A stretch of 38,313 bases of DNA from Reticulitermes lucifugus (GCA_026260175.1 JAKCWW010000845.1:51214-89526), one strand, 5' to 3'; numbered from the stretch's first letter, positions 12,066-23,649 are shown. Numbers and translations are program-made. The notes: generated by a model not told the origin, from the letters alone.

Positions 12066-12110
12066 CTTTGGTTGATCGGTTGGTTGGTTGGTTAGTTAGT
12101 TAGTAAATAA
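12066..12110. repeat. (GGTT)n/(AGTT)n simple repeat
   Basis: Tandem tetranucleotides ggtt then agtt on the plus strand, slightly imperfect. Confidence 0.8.
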
Positions 12111-12163
12111 CGAAAGCAGTCGGCAGAAAATCTACCCTAGTAAAACTGACCACAACAAATCCC

Positions 12164-12189
12164 ATATATATATATATATATATATATAT
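12164..12189. repeat. (AT)n microsatellite
   Basis: Uninterrupted AT dinucleotide run. It produces an artificial Tyr-Ile run in the minus-strand frame at 12132-12521. Confidence 0.95.
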
Positions 12190-12761
12190 GCTACTGGCCT
12201 GGCATTTAATCCTGGCCTCCGCTGTAATAAGCCGGTAATTAAACACCTGACACTACATCGGCCTGATTTAAATTTTTTAACGAGTAGGCCTACAGCATAT
12301 TTACCGCTTAATACACAGTCAATATATGGCGCAGAATATTTGTAAGATAACACAGAGCGCTGAAGTGCTGTTACCAGTATGAGGCCTGTCCAGTACATTG
12401 ACAGACAGGGCACAACTTGTATTTCACTAATCCACCTGTCAATATGGTTAATGACAGGCAGCGGCCGACACCAGTATTTATATGCAAACGCACATACTGA
12501 AAGCGACAAGCACTTATGCATTAATCAGGATCAGCTATTGTTTAACTTTTTAACAGACTGAATCACGACACTGAATTACTCACTGTCATGTCACATTTTA
12601 TGAGTTCATCATGAATAATACTCGCCTAATCACTGTCTTGCATGAGAATTAATTAAGGAAACTGTACAGGTCATAAGTAAAAATAAAAGAATTTATTTTA
12701 CACATTATTACGATTATTAACCCTTTTTCGTCTATGATAATATTTCGCATAGGGGTCATAT

Positions 12762-13017
12762 AGCCGATCCCAGTGATCGAGCGGTCTGAGGCGTGGGTCT
12801 GCGGTCGTTCGCTTGCTGGGATTACGGGTTCGAATCCCGCCGAGGGTATGGATGCCTGTCTTTTGCGAGTGTTGTGTGTTATCAGAGTTTCCTGAGTCGG
12901 GCTGATCACTCGTCCAGAGAAGTCCTACCGATTATGTTTTGTCTGAGTGTGATTTTTAAAGCCTGGACAATGAGAAGGCCATGGCCAACTAGTGGCTGTC
13001 GTGCCATGGAAATAAAG
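12762..13017 (+). mobile_element. SINE-B, tRNA-derived, with 13-bp target-site duplications
   Basis: The head contains an A-box-like tgatcgagcggtctgaggcg and a perfect B box (gggttcgaatcccg). The body has gatgcctgtctttt, gtgttgtgtgttatcag, gatcactcgtccagag and a 3' end ggccaactagtggctg. The duplication ataggggtcatat is exact at 12749-12761 and 13018-13030, just after a short aaataaag tail. It is full length at about 256 bp and is the reference copy for family B in this window. Confidence 0.92.
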
Positions 13018-13030
13018 ATAGGGGTCATAT

Positions 13031-14029
13031 GATGAATCTATAACTGAGTGAAAGAAGTTCTCTCGTTAAACAACGTATGATTCATCAGTGTCATTTGTGC
13101 CCAGAACATGAAATACATGCACACAATAAGGAAGTGTGCTTTGAGATTCTCACGGTGGTGACTATTATGATTACTGTTTAGAGGGATGAAAGTCGTATAG
13201 TCTGGTAGAATTTCCTCAGACTACACGGCGTCACATGCCCGAAGATAATAACCTGCATTATACGAGCACGGTGCCAATCTGGATGTACGCAAGTTTATTT
13301 AATTTCGGAAATTAATTAATGTAGACAAAATTGCTTGCAAGTTTCCATCAAGGTTTGTCCAACTGATTTAATACACAGGTCACTTCGGCTTTAACTGAGA
13401 TCTAACGGTATACATTTTATGAAGACTTCTAATGGAGCAGCAATCATAAATAATATCTTTAAAAGTTCAATTTAAACTTAAGTGATACGCTTTCGATATG
13501 GTGTATGTAGACGTCACTCGCCAATTTAAAGTTTTGCCAAATGCAGATTTTAAGTACCCACTGCTGTCACTGTATTCAATTTTTCAAAGCGCAATATTTT
13601 GATTCCGTGTACCCACAGGTTCTAATTGTTTGGCCAGGGCAACAATTAAGTGGCTCAGGAATACAATGAGTACAATCATTGGCATTGTCAACAATCATAG
13701 ATTTAGACTATCTATAATAAGATATGTTAAGGTAAATAATAAAACGTTGATTGGACATGTGTTAAGTGTACGTTATCTATGTAATAGTTGCAAACATGTT
13801 TCAAAGTGTCTACTGTGTTGAATAAAATAGCGGAATTTCATTGTTTTGAATACAGAAAGGCATATAGAGATAAAACTAAAAATCAAATACTAGTGACGCT
13901 TCGGAGGAAACTCTTTAGTTATTCACAGACGGCCTACAAGTTGTTACACAGTGTGTGCTACCTGTCCAGCCAGTGCATCTCCTTCATGAAGCAAGATACA
14001 TAATTCTAGTCGGACATATCTAATAACTG
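13031..14029. other. Non-coding stretch, nothing identified
   Basis: Overlapping short open frames at 13630-14003 show no recognisable domain. No repeat ends seen. Confidence 0.35.
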
Positions 14030-14165
14030 CCGCTCCCGGTGGCCGTGCGGCCTAAGGCATAGGTCTGAAGCTGCTTGATTGCTGGGATTGCGGGTTCGAA
14101 TCCCGCTGAGGGCATGGTTGAGCTGATCACTCGTTCAGAGGAATCCAACTGGGCGTGTGTGTATC
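14030..14165 (+). repeat. SINE-B, internally deleted copy
   Basis: The head is intact (ggtggccgtgcggcctaagg with B box gggttcgaatcccg). The body then jumps from gagggcatgg to gctgatcactcgttcagagg, missing about 60 bp found in the copy at 12762. It stops abruptly where the Penelope-like fragment begins at about 14166, so the two elements are nested or joined. Confidence 0.8.
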
Positions 14166-14167
14166 TA

Positions 14168-14560
14168 TAGGTTCTCCATTATATTCATGTTTCTGCCTTT
14201 GCTACAGGATTTTATTAAATGCATGGTGTCTTGGATTGGACCGTATTGTGTCGGTTATCTAATATATGCATTGCGTAGGCTGATTTTGGATCGTTGTTCT
14301 TTATGTATCTGGTATGTTCTGAGAACCTTGCTGCGAGATTTCTTACAGTCTGTCCAACATAATGACGTTTACATGTTTTACATTGTAAGCTATAAATTCC
14401 ACTGCTTTTGCATATGTCCTTAGATTCAGAGTGTGTTTTTAGGATGCTTTGGATTGTAATGGTGGCGCGGAAGGCAATTTTCAGGTTTGTGTTTTTGAAA
14501 ATATTAGTTACGTTCCTTATTTCCTTATTATAGTTGGTTATAAATTTATTAATTCATAAA
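14168..14560 (-). pseudogene. Penelope-like element fragment: GIY-YIG endonuclease end
   Basis: The minus strand encodes the C-terminal part of a Penelope-like retroelement protein. Reading from 14560, a linker (FITNYNKEIRN, then NTNLKIAFRAT) is followed by the GIY-YIG nuclease: GIYSLQCKTCKRHYVGQT, then R-x7-FSEHTRYI and a YAMHIL segment. The spacing GIY-x10-YVG, the Cys pair CxxC and the downstream Arg and His are what this domain shows in Penelope-like elements. After about residue 100 a frameshift moves the frame; the next phase continues TMHLIKSCSKGR and NIMENL, then a stop. A stop also breaks the 5' side near 14560 and no reverse transcriptase is left. This nuclease makes the target nick in integration. 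It is a dead 5'-truncated copy, cut on its right by unrelated sequence. Confidence 0.88.
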
Positions 14561-14713
14561 GATGCACGGTGATACTAATATGAAATTTATTTTATCAGTA
14601 AGCCCTATAGACGTTCTTCGTCAATTTCCTCACTCAAAACTTAAAGGAATTACTAATTACGTTTACGCGTTCTTTCATTAACTGTATATTTTACATGCAT
14701 CATTACCAAATAA

Positions 14714-14959
14714 CATTTTCCCAGTGGCGCAACAGCCCCTAGTGGGCCAGAGCCTCCTCATTATCGAGGCTTCGCGATCACACTCAGACACACCACACTC
14801 GGTAGAACTCCTCTGGACAAGTGCTCAACTCATCGCAGAGACCTCTACCTGACAATACACAACACTCAGAAGAAAGAGACATCCATGCCCCCGGCGGGAT
14901 TCGAACCCACAATCCAAGCAAGCGAACGGCCGCAGACCTATGCGGCCACTGAGATCGGC
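14714..14959 (-). mobile_element. SINE-B, minus-strand copy
   Basis: On the minus strand the head runs gatctcagtggccgcatagg with B box gggttcgaatcccg, followed by gcatggatgtctctttc, gtgttgtgtattgtcag, gagtcgat-type body and a 3' end gggctgttgcgccactggg. The short direct repeat accaaataa at 14705-14713 and 14960-14968 is a likely target-site duplication. It is near full length. Confidence 0.85.
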
Positions 14960-15257
14960 ACCAAATAAATGCCCTCAACATTGTTACCAAACTGCACTTG
15001 ACGTTACATTAATTGCCACCAAGCACGCCCTACGTTACAGGTTATTCAGAATAGTGCAATCCAATTTTAAGTGGTCATAATCACTTCACATAAAGTACAA
15101 AACATGTTATTTGTCTTTTGTTTTTTTATTGAAATTATGAAGCAGTGTATCTCCCTAGGAGATAGTTAAACCATCTGACAACAAAGTTATAAAACAAAGT
15201 GAACAACCTCGGCCTAACCAGTAATTTTCCTAAAACAAAACTTCTTGCGTCATGTTG

Positions 15258-15562
15258 CAAAAGCAATCCCATTACAGGCCTGGACAGGCCTTTGGGGCTC
15301 CAGGAGGTTGAGGTTCTCAGAATTTCTAGACAATCGGCACTTGCAGGTGGCGAGGTTGTCAGACCTATGCACCGGCAGCCTTTCCCCCCGCAGGAGATAT
15401 CCCTGGCATTCACTTCTATGAGGGGCCGAGTCGACCCCAGAGCCATCGTGAGGCCGGAAGGATTAAACGGAGGAAAAATCCCAATGAACCCATCGGGAAG
15501 CAAACACGTGACCTTCCGGCTTATAGCGCAGTGCCTCAACCAACTGCGCCACAGTGTACCCA
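15258..15562 (-). mobile_element. SINE-A, minus-strand copy
   Basis: On the minus strand this shows the head ctgtggcgcagttggttgag and gcactgcgctataagccgg, then aatccttccggcctcac, body agaagtgaatgccaggg and tail ctcaacctcctggag and gcctgtaatgggat. Flanking repeats cgtcatgttg (15248-15257) and cgtcatattg (15563-15572) differ by one base and are the likely target-site duplication. Long open frames of 142-154 codons on both strands here are shadows of the SINE. Confidence 0.88.
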
Positions 15563-15572
15563 CGTCATATTG

Positions 15573-18500
15573 TACTTCATATAATTATGTTTTACTACAG
15601 GGCTACTACACCAGCGTGTACACAGAGACACTGAAATATACATCCCCGTGTCGAAACTTTTAACTTTATTATGTTAAAAAAGCTTAAAAAAGTTTTAACT
15701 TCCTAAAAGTGCGAATAATCTTAACTTCAAGTTTATGGTTTTTGTATAAATAATATGTAACTTAACGTAATTTAGCGTCACACTGCGAAGTATAACTCAT
15801 GACTATGGTAAGGCCATACAGAAGAGTGCAGCGTTAAGCCTGCATGTTCAATATTTTTTGATAGACATTTGTACAAAATGACTGATATAAAGTGAAAACA
15901 GTAATTTGCTGCTAGTGCAGATTCAGTACGACTGTTCAGGCATGTAGGATGGGCAACTGAAACAAGAAACGTTTACGGAACATTAGTACAAAAATGATTT
16001 AATAACTACTTACATAAACACCAAAGTTAAGATTAGACAATTAAATTAAGGGTTGATCTTGAATAAATAGCATGCACTGATAATAAATCTAAAGAACTGG
16101 CTCTGGGTCGAATTGTGGGTATTCTTGTAGCTGTACTGAGCTTCTGGTAAAGTCACATTTGTAAAGATTTAAGAACTAAAGTTGGCTAAACGCGTAGGAC
16201 CTGAAAGTTAAATTGTCTGCAGAAGTCTCGACTTTCAGAAACATTAAACAAGCGTAATACAACAGTCATACTTATTTAATTTTAAAGTCTTTCTTCTACT
16301 CTCGCGTGAATGAGAATAGTCTGCATCCAGGGAAATCTCTGACGTTAAAGAACTAACTTCGAAGCTCGCGTATAAAACAGTATGGCGTGTCAGCTTTCGA
16401 CCGCTCTAGCACTCGGATCGTGGCTTCAAGTCCTTCTACTATTCGCATCATTCTTCTTTGTATTAAAACTTACAAGAATCTAGCGATGGTATCTTGCAGT
16501 AACTTGACCAGTTTCTAAAATTCTCCACCGTTTCATGTTCATTACACCACAACACTTATAAAATTGATCTGTTTTCGTCTTCACGGCAAACGTGAAAGGA
16601 ATACTAAACTGGTGGGTTCATCATAAAGAGCTGACTCTGTCATTGAAAGAGCTAGTCTCTAGGTCCAGTGACACAGACAAGCTCTTCAAATCACCGGGCC
16701 CAGTGACAATGAACAGCTCTTTCTAACAGGCCCAACAGAATGGGTCATTCTTCGTCTCTTTTCCATCTGAAGGCGAAAACGGACCCGGCTTCCAAAACGC
16801 CGCGGTATGAACAATACCCACGACAATGGACAATGTTCAAAACACTAGTTATGTTATTAACCGTTGTAGTTCCTTTTTATAAAAAAAATAATGATATAGA
16901 ACGAGATTATTGTGTACGTCTCTCGCCAAATGTATAGATGTCGGCTAAGCAAGATTGTGCACAGAAGGCAAAGAGTTCTGCCTACATAAAATGCATAAAT
17001 TTGTGCAGGCATCGTGCGTTACAGTGCGGTTAACTGACACATGTGCGATATACACGTAATATATACATCCTGATCCTCAACAGATGTGCATCCAAGGATG
17101 AAACAAACTTTACGGGTGGAGAGTTTTCGTACTTCACTCCCCATTCTCGACAGTCAAAATTACAGAAATTATCAAAAACGTTAATCTATACTCTTTCAAT
17201 AACTCCATCCCTTTTCTCTCCTTCGATTCATTTTAACTCATTTACTTCTCCTCTCATTCTTTATGCTTTACCTCAACCATCACATTGTTTTCCTATGCCC
17301 CAGCAATATTTTAAGGGCCTGTGCTTACTGTAAAATGTTCATTGTTTCTTTAAAACTTGTGTAATCTTCTCGTTATACTTCTGTCATTCTTCTCTTTTCA
17401 TGTGCACAAAATATCTTTCAGCCTTAAAGTGTATTGTATTGCGTTTGTTTGGAGAAGATTACATTCTAAATGCCTTACGGGTTTGTGTGCCCTTAACACG
17501 CAATTTTGCGCATGTTGACATGCACACGTCTACTTCTCCAATTTTAGTTCAGAAGAGCCGATTAGCAAGATGATTGAGCCACTTTACCCTCTATCATTTA
17601 CACTCGACGAAGTACAGTGTACCGGGGGTTCCCAAACAGACGTCTACCACACTTTCTAGAGCCCGAAATTCTCGTCAGACCTAAAACTAAATCACCAGAA
17701 AATGCTTACGTAACACTGGATTCCTATAAATCGTAATTGCCTTCTATTAAAATTAGTTATGTTAGTTAATTTCCAATTGCTGGTAAAATGCCCCCTCCCA
17801 TCAAAAACATAAAGACATGTCTACCTGTAACAGTCAATGGGTAATTTGAGCTCTGTACGAGTTTTACGTGGGGCACTGTGACGGCCATGTTAAAATCGCA
17901 TCATCGACAAAGCAAGCATGTAAGGAATTTTCGGCACTAGAGAGAAGTTTTTCAAGCTGAAGATTCAGACATCAATTAAGCACAAAACAGAACTGATTAC
18001 AAACGTTTTTGAATTAACTAAGTTTATTTGTGTATACGAAGAGTTTTGTCTCTGTATTTACATTAACCTGACACTGGGGCAACCATGTTATGTTTAAATA
18101 TTTCAAATAAAATATCTCTAAAAATTACCCCAAGCTGACATCAAAACATAAAGTTGTATGTATGATTATTCGAAGCTAATAAAATGCTGCAGTTGGTAGA
18201 ATATTAAACACTGAAATTCGGTATCTGCAAATTAATGAAATCTGTTCTGAAAAGTTCCATTCTTTACAAATTCACAGTGCATATGTTCCCCAAGATGTCC
18301 AGTGTTTGCAACTTCATTAACATGTCTGCCGAAAAAGATATTCGATGCTTCCAACATCAACAATGCTTCTTTTTTTCAAGCAGTTCCAATCTCTGCAGCG
18401 CCATCAGTGTCTATTTTCCCCGAGACTTCCAGTCTTTACAATTTCATCATTGTCTCGTAAGAATACAGGAGATAGCGTTTCACATTTTCTCTCTTACTGT

Positions 18501-18774
18501 AATTGAAATTCTTGTAGTATCTTATTAATGTTTCCATCATTAAATGCACCGTTTTCTTCACTCTCATCAATTGGGGCCTATTCCACGAGAGACGGGTACA
18601 AAGCACTTGTGGGACAGGCACAGAAGGATGAAACTGACACTATATTTTACGCAAGAAAGCGGTTAACACGAAAATGACAAGAGCAAATTATCCGTAAAAC
18701 TAAGATAAAAACTGGAAGGGACAGAAATAAGCATCATATTAACCTTTCAAAACTAAATATTTATTTCGTCGCGC
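15573..18774. other. Non-coding stretch, little identified
   Basis: No conserved coding region. A local repeat at 16620-16735 carries two direct copies (minus strand aagagct followed by gtcactgg) and inverted agagct/agctct words. The rest is AT-rich and featureless to me. Confidence 0.35.
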
Positions 18775-18950
18775 ATAAAACACACTCCGCCTCGGTTACA
18801 AAAAACCAATCAGTTAATGTGTGTAGGGAGATAAGCACTGTTTATTCTAAGATCCACACAAAACACACAAATACAGTCTGTGGGCAAAATGTAGAATTTT
18901 TACAGTTACACATAGTGGGCCTTGATGGGTTAATATCGTAACAGGGAGAT
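18775..18950. repeat. Dispersed repeat D, copy 1
   Basis: Shares an ordered set of words with 23650-23845 and 36585-36790: cggttac/agctac, aatcagttaatg, ataatc-gtgc, caaaacacacaaata, gtggg/gacaaaatgcaga and ttacac-agtgggcc. The three copies are strongly diverged. The family is unnamed to me. Confidence 0.5.
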
Positions 18951-20365
18951 TTCAGTTCATTTGTTCGGACTGCCATTCGCAATGTTACGAAAAGCAACTG
19001 TTATTCATGTCTGTCCGTCCGCTCACAAGGAACAATTCGGCTTCGACTGGACGCATTTTCTTGAACTTTATACTGGAGCGTTACACTAAATTACGTCGTG
19101 AAAATTAAAATTTGGTTAAAATGGACAACCATAACAGGCACTTTACATGAAGGCTTACGTATATTTGTGACAGCCTAGGTTCCTAGCGTTCCCATGGGTT
19201 CCGTCAATAGTAATCGATAATAATCAATACTGATCGATAGTAATCGATATTAATCTGGCTCATTTCTTCAAGCGATTTACACGATGCATAAACAAGTACA
19301 TGTACAGAGCTGTAGAACACAAATTCATTTTGAAATTACTTAAAAAGTTTGATGGGAACAGCGGCGGATGCATGGAAATTAATATACTATACTAGTTATT
19401 CGAATGCGAAAAATGCAAATGAGTTTCCAAAACTAACGTAACAAACATTCCGACATCGAAAATTATTTTCTGGCACATGGGTAGTTGGGAATCTAGGGAG
19501 GGTGGATCACAAGCTCTTAGCCGCAGCACCGTAAGCAGTCACACTAATCCGGCTAGCAGCATGAGGCTCCTGACCCCACAACCAAACGATTTGCAACAAA
19601 ATCCAATGTGAAGCAAGCTGTACTTCCTGGCTATGAACAATTGGCACTCATTTCTTCTATGCCGAAATAGAAGACTTGGTGCAATTGTGGGACAAATGCT
19701 TAAGTTACAATGGTGACTACGTGGAGGTCAGATGTATACCATGTGGTACCCATGTGCCATGTACACGTCGGTGTCAGAATTAAGTTCTCGGCATCAAAGT
19801 GTTTTTACCTTATTTATTTATGCTTCCTTGTATAATTAAATTATTTCAATACTGTAAGTTTAACCAGCCATGGATTGCCGGATCGGTTTCCAAGAATTGG
19901 AAAAAATATAAGCTGGAGAGTTTTGGCAATAAAATAAAGGCACCTCATACAGAAACAAAAGCTTTGTGGCGGTAAATACATCGTGCCCCATTAAGCGAAT
20001 TTTTTGTATAGTTTGAAATTGGTTTTCAGCTTGCAACAGACACTGACAGTGGGTTTGGCAGCAAAGGTCAGTGTGCTAGTTGTCATCGTACCTGCAACGA
20101 ATCGTAAAAATAAATGCTTTGAAAGGATCGTTCTGCACGCGTTCAAATCGTTGTGAAGGACGAGGTAGCTGAAAGCAGAACTAAAAGGATGAGAATTTGA
20201 CTAGGAGCAGAACGTCATATTATAAGCGTTGATAAATAGTGGAGTTGTTGATTGATGGTGGATGATTATAGCAGAATAGCATCATTAAGGCACTGTGAAC
20301 AGCGTTATTGTAGCCATGTATTGCACAGCGACGTAACAGATCGTCCCATTATATTCAGGCTGCCA

Positions 20366-20366
<1 letters not shown>
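18951..20366. other. Non-coding stretch with ATCGAT cluster
   Basis: At 19205-19255 the words taatcgata, taatcaata and gatcgatagtaatcgatatt form an imperfect tandem of about 10-bp steps with several ATCGAT palindromes. Otherwise nothing was recognised. Confidence 0.4.

Positions 20367-20400
<34 letters not shown>
20367..20400. repeat. (TAA)n microsatellite
   Basis: Uninterrupted trinucleotide run. It gives the poly-Ile run of a chance frame. Confidence 0.95.
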
Positions 20401-21049
20401 TCATATCGTATTGTGGTTTAATCGGTGCGACCACGTCATTTAATTAGTGACATCAAATCTCGAAGTTACAATACAGCCGAACTCGTGATCTGCTCCCAAA
20501 TGTATCCGGAGTAATGTCTGATGTTTTCGACGCACGCAGCTAGCGTCACAACAGGCCGACTACACTAGATACACACTACTTAAATAACATAAAACTTCAA
20601 CTGCATTCCTCCAAACACTGTCACAGCGTAATGTTTAATCAAGCGAAGAAACATGCCTGCTTTGGGTATAAATATCTCTATACAAAACTGGTTATGACTC
20701 GACTCTGTATCTCCGGTTGAATATGACTTACAGTCTTGTTCAAAGTGATCGGCAGGTTTAGTTATCTGGTTTTCTGATAGTATGTACTAACGTTTGCTAT
20801 CCTGTTGTCACTGCTCGCTTTGATTCAATGTCCAGGCATCAGAGAACATACGTACAAATAATTTATATATATAATCAACTGTAAGTAATTTCTCTTTATT
20901 TATCACCATTCATAGTGCTTTTATATTTGTAGATTCAAATAGCTCTATCTAGGTAACCATTCAGAAATAGACAGGTATTCATGTAAACTTTTCTTCTCGC
21001 AATGACTGATGCTATCACCTCCCAAAATATTGGCCTTTCCTCCTGAATC
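20401..21049. other. Non-coding stretch, nothing identified
   Basis: No domain or repeat end seen. Confidence 0.35.
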
Positions 21050-21407
21050 ATAGGCGCGCCCAGAATTTTTCTTTGGGGAGAAGGGGCTGACCCTGAGGCT
21101 AGATAAAATTTACGTTTGATTTTAAAAAATATGTTTTGAAACCAAGTCAAAATCTCCAAGCCAGTATCTAGTTAGGTTACAGATAAAATTAAAACTGGAA
21201 AAGAAAAATCTACATATTTTTATGTTTTTATTGTATTTTTCAATATTCCAATGTACTAGCCATCAGCCTATTTCAGTGGCTGATTTGGGCTGAAGCGTAA
21301 ATCACATAAATACTTTGATATCATCGTGTCTACAAAATCTGTGTTTTTTAAATTTAGTTTTGGGGGGAGGGGGCTGCTGGTATGCAGCCCCCCTTGGGTG
21401 CGCCAAT
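21050..21407. mobile_element. Candidate non-autonomous TIR element
   Basis: Left end ataggcgcgccca (21050-21062) is mirrored at the right end by ttgggtgcgccaat (21394-21407). Just inside both ends are G-rich/C-rich blocks (ggggagaaggggctg on the left, cagccccccttggg on the right). The inside is AT-rich and non-coding. The family cannot be named from the ends alone. Confidence 0.5.
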
Positions 21408-21562
21408 GTCCTGGATCACCCTGTATACACATTAGTATTGTAATATTTATCCTCAGATTCAAAGAACTGCTGTGTTGTAAATGAAGGCTTCCGCCGTGGT
21501 CGTAATGTTGCTTAAAAGTTTTTGGGTTGTAGTCCGGCGTCAATTTTTGGTGTATAACCAAC

Positions 21563-21594
21563 GTTTCGGGATCACTTGTTTGTCCCATCTTCAG
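21563..21594 (-). ncRNA. Hammerhead-like motif, left arm
   Basis: On the minus strand CTGAAGA is followed by a hairpin (tgggacaaacaagtgatccc) and GAAAC. It is the mirror of the core at 21630, with one base changed in stem II. No complete stem III with a NUH triplet is obvious. Confidence 0.4.
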
Positions 21595-21629
21595 GGTCTT
21601 ACCTAAGACCTAAGACCTCACCTAAGACC

Positions 21630-21671
21630 CTGAAGATGGGACAAACAAGTGTTCCCGAAACGTTGGTTATA
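21630..21671 (+). ncRNA. Hammerhead-like motif, right arm
   Basis: CTGAAGA (21630-21636), stem II tgggacaaac/gtgttccc, then GAAAC (21657-21661). After it gttggttatacacc could fold weakly. Stem I and a cleavage triplet are not convincing. Confidence 0.42.
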
Positions 21672-21730
21672 CACCAAAAATTGACGCCGGGCTACAACCC
21701 AAAAACGTTTAAGCAACAAACTGCTGTGTT

Positions 21731-22762
21731 ATCGATAATACCTTTGTCTTTAGGAGCACGAAAGTTAATCGGGAGAAGTTACATACTCTAACCAAACTAT
21801 TTTAAACTCTAACCACAAGGCGTTTGACGCTTTACCTAAGGCAATTTCCTGTTTGTACCAAGCCTTACCTTCGAAGTTACTATGAATGCAGAAGTCATGA
21901 AATATATATATCGTTGTCGTTTTAATACGAACATTTTCCCTCGCCGAACTGTTATGATTCTCAAACAGCACAGCTCTTATACACTAACAAAGGCCATCAC
22001 CATACACACATACACGCAACCGGTCACACGACGCATCACGTCATCGCAAATGGTTTCCTTATCTCGTTCTGTGTTTCCAATGCGTCCTACCTCAAGGAAG
22101 AAATACACTAGCACATGTGCTACACACGAGGAAGAAAAACTACACTTCTGAGTACAGACATAAATCTCATACGAATTGACAGTTTAATTGTTAACGCATA
22201 TTACTATAAAATCAACACCATATATCTATTAGAGGTTGTGCAGAGCATTAGTACGCAGAAAGGAGGATAATACGAGTACTATTACAGAACAAATGTTAGG
22301 AAACTGCATATGACGAATTAGTTGCAACGTGTTCTATGCATACAGTGACTACATACACGTATAGGCCATTTAAGCTCTTGTCCGTCCGTCTGTCCGTATG
22401 TTTTAACCGACGACAGTGTTGCGCCGTCTGACGACTGTACTCTCTTGGATCACTATAATTCTGATATTGCGGTTTCGAGTCCGAAGGTCCCGAGAGTCAT
22501 ACTATATGTCTGGGAAGGATATGTTGTTTTTAACCTTACTTCTGAAGTCTTATAGGCCACAGGCCCTAAACCATGAAAACCGAGAAAAAATACTGAAAGG
22601 ATTTCGATGACATTTGGTTTTTGTAGTCTATACTGAACGCTAACGGGAAAAATTGTTTTTGGTGCGTACCGGTAAATTATGCGTTCTTCCATTACATGAA
22701 GAGCAAACACAATTTTATGGGGTTCCCGGAAAAAGTACAATAGTTGTCCTATGTCCTAGAGT
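21731..22762. other. Non-coding stretch, nothing identified
   Basis: Only short chance frames. A gtccgtccgtctgtccgt run near 22380-22400 is a small simple repeat. Confidence 0.35.
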
Positions 22763-23053
22763 TATACAGAATGTATCTAAAACAATTGGAAAAACTCCAT
22801 ACGTGAGTTCCCCATTCCAAAAAAAAGAAGTTCATATTAATGTATGTCCGAAAATAGTTTTTGAGGTAGAGCCTCCACGTTCGCCCGACCTCAATCCTTT
22901 ACATAGTTCAGGTATTTATTGTTGAATGTAATCTTTCAATTAAACTTAAAAAATAACTCATTTCCAGATATATGTTTATATAAACATTTTTCGTTGTTTT
23001 GATGTAAGGACCTCACTGTTGAAGTTTTTCAAAGCATTTTAGATACACTCAAT
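22763..23053 (+). mobile_element. Mariner-like MITE with transposase remnant
   Basis: Terminal inverted repeats of about 43 bp (22763-22805 and 23011-23053) share gtatctaaaa and gaaaaact. Between them the plus strand encodes EPPRSPDLNPLH near 22868-22903. This resembles the second-Asp motif of Tc1/mariner transposases (typically PPxSPDLNPLD), here with the last Asp replaced by His. Only a few dozen codons survive, so it is a deletion derivative. It is related to 6113-6800. Confidence 0.72.
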
Positions 23054-23649
23054 ATTTATGTACACTTCCATAGGAAGAATATGTAAAGAAATTAAAAGAA
23101 AACAGTTTTGGATATGCAATATACATGAAGTTCGAGTGCTTTCACGGCAATTCATGTGGTCCGTGGGACATGCAAAGTAAAACCAGTAAAGAACGTAACT
23201 GGAAAGCAGGTGCTGTACACTGGAAACCATCTGTATTACCATAAGGTTTCCTATTTCGTATTCGTCTTTGGTTCAAAGATCTGAGAGAAGGCCCGATATC
23301 GTCACGGTTCTCCTCAGTGTTTCCAAGAAATGTCTTGTCGTCCATGACAACTTGTATCCGCCAATATCAAAAACAAGCCCAGGAGAAGAACAAAGGTAAA
23401 ATCTGGCCTACTACTAAGTTTACCTGATTAGGGATTTGGACATGTGCATTTATTTCATGCTTCGGAATCCATCCACCGCATCTTTATTTACGACAATTAA
23501 ACTTTACAATAAGTATACATATACTGTCAATACAATACAGGCTGAGTACTGCATCACACTCATTAAGTTACAACATATATTTCTCTAGCCACCAAAATGT
23601 TTTTATTACTTAAATTTTCCGGTAAGTTCAGCAAAGCTTAGAACGACCT

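Larger units (their letters stand above)
21465..21730. mobile_element. Palindromic element with hammerhead-like cores and 12-bp flanking repeats
   Basis: Inverted arms of about 95 bp (21507-21602 and 21622-21717) are well over 90% identical by eye. They start gttgcttaaa at the outside and meet around a ctaagac-rich spacer. Each arm contains one hammerhead-like core pointing outward. The element is flanked by the exact 12-bp repeat aactgctgtgtt (21465-21476 and 21719-21730), a likely target-site duplication. Open frames here on both strands are mirror shadows of the arms. No protein is encoded. It is the best preserved of the palindromic elements. Confidence 0.85.

Noticed and set aside
12762..12850. 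Possible tRNA gene (good A and B boxes)
   Set aside because: It continues into a SINE body with target-site duplications and lacks a proper cloverleaf. The same applies to the heads at 11380, 14040, 14890, 28560, 28900 and 34540.
14590..14640. Minus-strand TGACGAAGAACGTC resembling a hammerhead core
   Set aside because: It has a short GACG/CGTC hairpin but no GAAA at the required place.
15135..15663. Overlapping 142- and 154-codon frames on both strands
   Set aside because: Both are translations of the SINE-A copy at 15258-15562.
21268..21791. Two frames encoding MGQTS-ETLVIHQKLTP on opposite strands
   Set aside because: The match is caused by the palindrome: one sequence read from both arms. 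Not a duplicated gene.
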